A stretch of DNA of 38,944 bases from assembly GCA_034698045.1 (NCBI GenBank), contig JAQGAU010000130.1:1-38944 (forward strand), read 5' to 3'. Origin of the DNA: Paramacrobiotus richtersi. Lineage: Eukaryota > Tardigrada > Eutardigrada > Parachela > Macrobiotidae. This document shows, piece after piece, positions 32,134-38,944 of the stretch. The first letter of the stretch is position 1, and each line of letters starts with the position of its first letter. The position numbers were made by a program, and so were the translations under genes. The notes beneath the pieces are model-generated. The model was not told where the DNA came from, did no database searches, and was given only the letters and a program-made list of their open reading frames with translations.

Positions 32134-34771
32134 ATTTGTACCCACAGATTTCGAAAGACCTCCTTTAGAAAAACCAGCTCATCCGTCGACGGCTGTCAAG
32201 GAACCGCACGCCGGCTCATATGCGTTATGGATCACAGTAAGGGAACAGTAGTGTTTTCTAACCGCTTTTGCAGTATAGACATATATGGGCTTCTCGGGAC
32301 TTTTTAACCAAACATTTTAACCAAATTATTTTGATACACAGCAGACTTATAAGCGGCGGACTTATACAGCGGATATGACCAGTAAGATGATAAGACCGAT
32401 CGTGAGCGACGGCTTGTTGACTACATATACACATGCGATATATATATATGCAAAGGTGCGTATCTGCTGATTATCCCAGCCGGTTCAATGTTGTGATCGA
32501 GAACCCTCCACCAGTCCTGTCTACCTTGCATATGTAACGTGCGCAGCATGAAAGCTGTGAAGTACTTTAAAATTTTAAAATGTGTTCATCAGTACACGAA
32601 AACTCGACAGTCATTTGTTATCCTTATGGTCAGTAAGTGTGCAGTAAGCTTGAGTTTTGATTTGGTGTGTACGTGCCATCTTTATTATGCAGTGGGTGTC
32701 GTTCGGCTACGTATAAATGAGTCCAAGGTGAACTGCCACGGTGCGAAATGCCAGCATGCTGAAAGTCGAAGACTGACCATGCGCAACGAACTTTGAAATT
32801 TGTTTGCCTAAATCAGGCTAAATGTGCATACATTTTATTAATGTGTTTGCAGATTAAATAAATACGATATACTGCACTATCACAAAAGCGTGCTTATTGT
32901 GAATGCATACATACAGTAATGTGGACGTAGTTTTAACAAACAGTACTAGTTTCCGTTGACGGAAGAAATGAAATTTTGTTAAGAATCCAACTGTTTTGTA
33001 ACTATCCTCTCCAGTTTTCTGACTCTTTAGCACATTGACCATAGCGTAAGGCAATCTTCGAATTGTGCTCGCTGTGATCCTGAAATAATCAGGAGAATTT
33101 CAATGAGAACGTGCAGTGGAATCTTTGTCCACCGTTGTAACAAACATAGCTGCTACGGTCACTGCCGGCGCCGTAGACCTAGAGCAGCGGCTCACAATCA
33201 GACCTAACGGCGCACAGATCTTTGAAATGGAACCTTTTTTCGTGCCTTGGGCACTTAGCGGGGACCGTGGGTTTCGCGCCCTGGGCACCGGGAAGCTACC
33301 TCGCTCTAATGTGGTTCGACTGTACGACAGACACATTTCCAACAAGTATGAACAGAGTGGTTGCGAACTTGCGCATCGATGAACTTAAAGACTTGAAATC
33401 ATGAAATTAAAGACTTGATTTAAATTAAAGACGTAAGAGAAAGAAGTAATTTTGTCGGTCGCTAAACTAACACAGAAGCACACGTTTAAAGAAACCTTTG
33501 TGACGATTCTTCTTTATGTATTATGGTGGAAAATATAAAAGATTACATCCTTCAGATACACGTAACGTTAACGTAAATTAATTTACGACTTTATGTGGCG
33601 TCTTTCAGTGTTGACTGTAAATCATTAGCATAACTTTATGTAACTTGCATACAAGATTACTATAAGGTTAAATAAACGGTGACTCTGATGTCCAACACAC
33701 TTGCATTGCACACAAGAACAAACAGTAAACGGGGATGGGTTTTCTAGTTCGAATTCGGAACGCTTGAAACATGGTGGACAGACAGAAATCCCCATATAAA
33801 TGTGTTGTTTCTGCTTCGCCAATAGTTATAAAATTAATTAGCGTATATCTAATAGACAAGTACCAGAGCAACTGAAAATCATCTTATTTGACCATGAGCA
33901 CGTTAACTGAAATGTAAAACAGTATCGATTTACCGGCACCGGAAGTAATCCATCTAACCGTAGTATATAACTGCTTGATTATACATGTACAGATATGTAT
34001 ACGTTACCATCCCAATCATCCACAAGCCACATCTCAACCAGTCACAATATATAATATGGTTACTGACTTATGAGTTAATTGAGCATACGCCCAACATTAT
34101 TAACCGCTTATAATTCGCTACTAATACCATTTTTATTTCTTTCACTAACTTCCATGTTGTCATATTTTAAATATATATTATTTGGACCGTGAATCGATCA
34201 CATCAAATTTGGTACTCCTCGAGCTCGTTTCGCATCGAGAATATTGCGCCATTATACGCACGATGTATATGTTTTGTCACTAATCAGCACAACAAAACTG
34301 ACGCTCTTGCTGGCACTTGAAATATAAAAAGCATAAACAAATTAACATCTGGTTTACTAAAATATATTCCGTATGTGGCGTCGTAATCCAATTTTTAATT
34401 TCAAATTTCGATGGTCATTGGCCAGTTATCAACACGACGGGTTTGGGATACGATCTGCATGAGAATACTGAATGGCTGCATCCTAAAGTACGTTCGAATC
34501 ATGAGTACGTAGAGTCCCGTGTTGCTAATGAATTTCGAATGCGCTGATTAATCGAACAGCGCAACCACCATGATACTTGTCTGTTGAGCTGTCTAGATGG
34601 AACCTACATGACATGTAACATGAAATGCAAGCCTGGGAAGTTATAGTAAATTCAAAAAATTATTGTAAATACATGCGGGTTTTCTGGGGACTGGGGTTGA
34701 TTTGTTGCTGCCTGCTGATGATCGTAAACTGGATCTTTGCCCAACATTAAACTATCTTTTCTGTTTACAGC
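32134..34771. other. Intergenic region between gene C and TMEM69
   Basis: The first about 550 bases are the 5' flank of C, homologous to that of B. A GC-richer island lies at 33110-33370 with short ORFs on both strands, none recognised. The text gagcagcggctcacaatc at about 33181 resembles the terminal sequence of hAT transposons, but no partner end was found. The segment before 34772 probably contains the TMEM69 promoter and 5' UTR exon. No further gene was identified. Confidence 0.5.
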
Positions 34772-35967
34772 ATGTTTCGAATCGGTTCTACACTGCGCCT
34801 TTACAGTTTCCGGAAACCTGGCGATCATGGAAAAGTACGGCAGTTGATCGAAAAGGGTTTCCCATCTATCGGACCCAGTGCTTTAAGCTTAAGGGTCTCG
34901 CCTACACTGCACGCCTTCGTAGCTCGCGATTACTATTCTCTGGAGCAAGCCAAACGTGACCTTAGCGCAGCAATGCAGGAAACCCAGAATATTGGAAAGG
35001 GACCATTACCTATTTTAGTTATTGGAGGCGCAAGTAATTCACTGTGATAGTTAGTTATTAATTTCAACAAAGTCACATATGTGCTTCTTCAGTTCTCGTA
35101 ACAATTAACGTAATAAACAGTGCATGGTCAGGTGCTGGATGCGACTGCAAGAGCAAAAAGTATAGAACCTACGATCACCCAACTTTTATAATTAATTAAT
35201 TTTGCCTCTCTGAAATGATTTTGATGCTTTTGAAAAGTATATCTACGATTCTACACTCTTTAATACATGGAACTTTGCGTGCTAACAATAATACTGCTGC
35301 AGTGCTAAATAACAATCATTGTATTACTCATCATATTAATCATTGTACGCAGGAACTACATTGTATTTTATTGACTTTACATCTTGCGCTGATTGGCCCA
35401 CACCATTTGATTGAACTGGCTTTCCTATAAACGGGTTTCAGAAATAGGTCATAAACATGGTTATGGTATGATAAATGATTGCTGGAATTATTAGAATGGT
35501 TTTTCTTAGGTGTGCTGCCATATGTGACAATCCCGTTCATGTGTCTGATGGGCGGATCGTGCGATCCATCCTGGGCATTTTCCCAAGTCGCTTATTCCGC
35601 TTCCATACTATCCTTCCTGGGTGGCGTCCGTTATGCCGTGACCTTAGGTCTGCGGGGTGCCTATGGTAGTGCGCCGGATGTGTTGGACTATAAAACACTG
35701 GCCCCCGCCGTTGGTCCGGTGGTGGCGTCATGGTTGAGTCTGCTGTTTCCCACACCATTGGCCTTGTTGACCGTGGCGAGCAGTTTGGCCGGAATGGCTT
35801 ACATGGATGTGTTCAACTCCCCGTATCCGGACTGGTACAAGGGACTGCGGTTCGCCCTCACATCCGTGGCTGTGGTGTCTCTTCTGTTGACGCTGCTTTT
35901 TTATATTGTACTGGGAGAGAAAAAGCGCGACTATCGCCAACGAAAACCGGGCAAAGATGAGCACTAG
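34772..35967 (+). CDS. TMEM69: TMEM69 (DUF3429) mitochondrial membrane protein
   Basis: Two coding exons, 34772-35033 and 35510-35967, join in phase across a 476-base intron to give 239 residues, close to human TMEM69. The second exon has the family signature: L-P-Y-V-T-I-P-F-M, then Y-S-A-S-I-L-S-F-L-G-G-V-R-Y (human A-S-I-L-S-F-L-G-G-I-R-W), and Y-P-D-W-Y-K-G-L-R near the last helix. About five hydrophobic segments are visible. The N-terminus M-F-R-I-G-S-T-L-R-L-Y-S-F-R is basic and free of acids at first, suiting a mitochondrial presequence. The ATG follows an acceptor (ctgtttacag/C), so a 5' UTR exon lies upstream. The molecular role of the family is not well established. Confidence 0.9.
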
Positions 35968-36182
35968 CGTCCATGTTTATTTATTGTTCGTTGTTTGACA
36001 TTTGAGTTTCAGTTAACTGAATATATTATTAGCTAACGTGAAAGTGTCAGGAACATGTGCCGGTATAATCTATTTTTTGACCTTAAACGGTTTGTAGCCT
36101 GTGTGAGGCTTGACATAAACAAAATACGTACATACGCTAGGTTCAGTTTTATACCTGTAGATCCGCTAAATTACAACCCAAA

Positions 36183-36188
36183 AATAAA
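36183..36188 (+). terminator. Candidate poly(A) signal for TMEM69
   Basis: AATAAA lies about 216 bases after the TMEM69 stop and is the first canonical hexamer seen downstream. Confidence 0.4.
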
Positions 36189-36249
36189 TTTCTATGAGCT
36201 TCTGTTGACAGCTAAGTGGTAATCGTTTCCGAACGAACCCTATAACCAG

Positions 36250-36255
36250 TTTATT
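36250..36255 (-). terminator. Candidate poly(A) signal for the WYL-amide precursor gene
   Basis: AATAAA on the minus strand, about 213 bases after that gene's stop and about 60 bases from the opposing TMEM69 signal. Such a close pair would let two convergent genes end without overlapping. Confidence 0.4.
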
Positions 36256-36467
36256 AAGCCAAACTTGCCGAAAACGCACACATGTCTAGCCCACTCTAAT
36301 TTATGTATTTTACTCATGATTCGGCAACCGATGGGCTGTTGGCAATATAACACAAAATTAAGTTTCCAGAGCATTTCTTTTATGAGCGCCATTTTGTTAA
36401 AAAGTGCGACATTATCGGTATACCACGAATAGAAGAACTGAGTCTGCTCGTAAAATTGCGCAAGTAT

Positions 36468-37300
36468 TTAGCGGTCGTAGTCGGCTGTTATCGGCGCGGA
36501 TGACCGTTTTCCAAGGTACCATGGTGCTTCATTGGCTTCCGCTTCAGCGGGAGACGTGACTGTACGTTTGAACAAGAGGTCAGTCCCAGTCAACGTGTTA
36601 GACATTTCGTTGGATCGGTGCATGGACTGGACTGGTTTACGGTACAGCATGTTCCACGGGACGGAGTAAATCGGCCGGTAGTATTTACGAATGTCACCGT
36701 CCAGGCGGTCCTGTTGGAATCCACCGGTATCTACAAATGAATTGTTACGTAGTAATGGATAAAAAAAGCTAGGTATGCTGCACAGTATTAAATATTAAAA
36801 AGGATCACATGCACACGAATAATTAACTGTGGTCCATGATGCTTTATTACGCAAATTTCACTACTTCAGAAACTCGCGCAAGACAGATTTCATTGCTTGG
36901 TATCAGCAAAACAGCTTAATCGTTTATAATCTGTCCTTATAACACGTAGAAAATAGGGTTGACACAAGCTGGAAAAATTTTAAACAGCTTGATCATTGGT
37001 TACACGGTAGGTATTAATGAGCCGAAATTTTTAATGAGCCAGTGGAAGGAATGGGTAACATTACTAAACCACACCTTTCCTGAATACTCCCGTTTTTTTG
37101 TGTAATAATTAAGATGAAACTTTATAATATGGTGCACAAAATCCGGACTGTTTAAATGATTTTTGCAGAAGGTCATTACCTGAATCTCGTACAGTCCCGC
37201 TCGCCGGTTCAGCGCGTCCGCAGCTCGAGAATGTTAACAAGACTGTACCCACCATAGTGACAACGGTAATCGCTTTTGTAAGCATACTTATTTTCGTCAT
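36468..37300 (-). CDS. Secreted neuropeptide-like precursor with amidated Trp-Tyr-Leu peptide
   Basis: Two exons, 37300-37180 and 36730-36468, join with matching phase (TCA G / AT) into 127 residues. Residues 1-30 are a signal peptide: basic start M-T-K-I-S-M-L-T-K, hydrophobic core I-T-V-V-T-M-V-G-T-V-L-L-T-F, cleavage region S-S-C-G-R-A. The rest is cut up by basic sites: R-K at 55-56 and 71-72, K-R at 95-96, and G-K-R at 114-116. The G-K-R follows E-A-P-W-Y-L. Processing at 95-96 and 114-116 would release a 17-residue peptide (97-113) with a C-terminal Leu-amide made from Gly114. A second peptide, Y-Y-R-P-I-Y-S-V-P-W-N-M-L-Y (57-70), lies between the two R-K sites. I do not recognise it as a known neuropeptide family. 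The gene is convergent with TMEM69. Confidence 0.65.
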
Positions 37301-38944
37301 AATAAGAACAATGTAAGAAATTTAAAGGATAGATTGAGAATGAAGATATGCTGAAAGCTGAAGGAGTAATAAGGTCTTTGGAATAATAATAGGATACAAA
37401 AGGGCACATACACCGGCACCTATATATCGACGTGCGTATCAATCTTGTAAAATGTGTATCTCCGATCCCTACCCAAGCGATCGAGGCTTAAATACTATGC
37501 ATCCTTTAGATTTAGTAAATTTCCCGAAACTATCCGCGGGTTTGTGCAAGAAGGTCACGAACATGCATGCGCACGTTCGAATGCTCGAGTTTCCCCACGG
37601 TGGGACACCTGAGACCACCTGCATACAAATCCCACCTAAATGACAACTGATAGCAGCCCACATTCTTTAGGATGTAGCTGATGGATTTGAGCACTCAGGT
37701 GATGAATATTTATGGATTACTGTGCATTCCCTTTTCTTGGAATACTATACACGTTTGCGCCATTTTTTTTATTCATATGTAATTCATCATTTGTATAGAT
37801 TAGATCTATTCTAGTTTCCTACAGACTGGTTGGAAGAAATTCCACGAATCTTTTGTGTATACCCGAAAAATCAATTTGGAGTCTTCGTATATATACACTA
37901 ATATACAGCTTCTCACGGCGCACAGAGCACATTTGTTTAATATATCTGTATACAGCATATAACACAACTGCAAGAACTGGAACTTAATTTGTTTTATCCC
38001 ATTAGGTCTCTATGCTATAGTAGTCGCAAGAGTGCAACGGTGCGACTGTGCGGGAGGTTTTTGTAAAGTCATGCCGCGTATTTTTAAACCTAATTCTGCC
38101 GTCACCCCTAAAAACCCTCGGTAAATTAAAAGTTCTTTAGCGTGATGTGAGACCAAATGTCACAATACAGAAAAGTTACCGATAGGTAAACTTTGCAAAA
38201 AGCCGGTCAAGAAAATATGGTAGTAAATTGTCATGGCGGAACCTCAGAATGGGAGAAACTTTCTCCGAGAAAGGATCAAAGTAAACTTAACTTAAGTGGA
38301 CAGTTAACTTTTGTATGCTCAAACTAACGTTTGCCGAAACGATTACCAGAATTAGTTCCGCTGCTACCTTCTGAATTCATAAAATGGACCCACTGGCAAC
38401 TATTGATACTAGCTCAAGCTTTTCAATGGCGGAATGATTGAAGTTTGTTCGAAACTTTGCCTAAGTTTGAGGAAACGTTTCATAGATCGTAATACTTTTG
38501 GTTTTTCGGTAAGGGTATGACCCGCTGCGGCTGCAAGCAATCGATGTGCAATGAAAGCCAATCTCAAGATACGATTATGTAGTGTACAGTATGTACATGT
38601 ATGTTGTGCCTTAAATTCATAATTCTGCGTGTTTATTTAATTGCGCAAAAAGTTAATTCCACTAAAGAAACATAGCTTTTTTCTATTTATCTGCATAAAA
38701 GCGACTGAGAAACAATGTCATACTTTCATAAAAGTCAGCTTCTTGAACCGGCACTAGACACGAAGTTCGATATGCAATTTACCTATAGCTACGAGATCAT
38801 TAATGCATGAAACCGCGAAGCGCTAACACGCTGTTTCATGGTGAGTACTCAATAAAGCGCTAGGAAGCCCTCTAATTTGCTAGCAATTAAAAATGTGTAA
38901 CGAAATAAAAAGCGATGACGGGAAGTTACATCAACCGCCCACTT
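37301..38944. other. Unassigned region upstream of the precursor gene
   Basis: AT-rich sequence with only short unrelated ORFs. The first few hundred bases should include the promoter of the minus-strand precursor gene. No RNA gene, repeat array or coding exon was recognised. Confidence 0.5.

Noticed and set aside
33181-33200. hAT-transposon-like terminal sequence
   Set aside because: Only one end resembles a hAT terminus. No inverted partner or 8-bp target duplication was found nearby.
33116-33382. Overlapping ORFs on both strands in a GC-richer island
   Set aside because: No recognisable protein motif, no paired splice sites and no homologous counterpart. Treated as non-coding or repeat-derived.
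1-38944. CRISPR arrays, prokaryotic operons, rRNA or tRNA genes
   Set aside because: No spaced direct-repeat array, no ribosome-binding-site-led operon and no tRNA A/B-box pair was seen. The coding organisation is eukaryotic.

Overview
This is nuclear DNA of a compact-genome animal. Every recognisable protein is split into short exons by GT-AG introns, many of them 50-400 bases, and the products are animal ones: TRPM cation channels, TMEM69 and a secreted peptide precursor. Short introns and a moderately AT-rich base composition would suit a tardigrade or another small-genome invertebrate, but no sequence here fixes the phylum.

The main content is a cluster of three TRPM2-like channel genes, called A, B and C here. 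Each encodes roughly 1,500-1,590 residues with the full layout: N-terminal SLOG/MHR1-2, MHR3-4, six-helix channel, TRP helix, coiled coil, and a C-terminal NUDT9-H (ADP-ribose-recognition) domain. A is on the plus strand (about 1618-9771). B (19858-10164) and C (32133-21077) are on the minus strand, head to tail, so A and B are convergent with about 0.4 kb between their stop codons. I traced about 25 exons for A and 29 each for B and C. Reading phase is consistent throughout except at one junction in C. B and C are recent tandem duplicates: matching introns, several identical exon lengths, and homologous flanks on both sides. A is an older, diverged paralogue that shares many exon boundaries with them.

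In all three genes the Nudix catalytic box is destroyed while the flanking nucleotide-recognition motifs are kept. The pore lacks the usual TRPM2 Phe-Gly-Gln filter, the N-terminal glycine loop is altered, and the residues expected at the S2/S3/TRP-helix calcium site are replaced. These look like intact, expressed-type channels that may sense ADP-ribose-like ligands without hydrolysing them and may conduct differently from TRPM2.

The spacer between B and C holds a frameshifted PIF1-like helicase remnant. Two introns of C carry insertions missing from B: one of about 1 kb that is repeat-like, and one of about 0.7 kb containing an array of hairpins with a shared loop. To the right lie a two-coding-exon TMEM69 gene (plus strand, 34772-35967) and, convergent with it, a two-exon secreted precursor (minus strand, 37300-36468) that would yield an amidated peptide ending in Trp-Tyr-Leu. 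No gene was recognised in 1-1617, 32134-34771 or 37301-38944.
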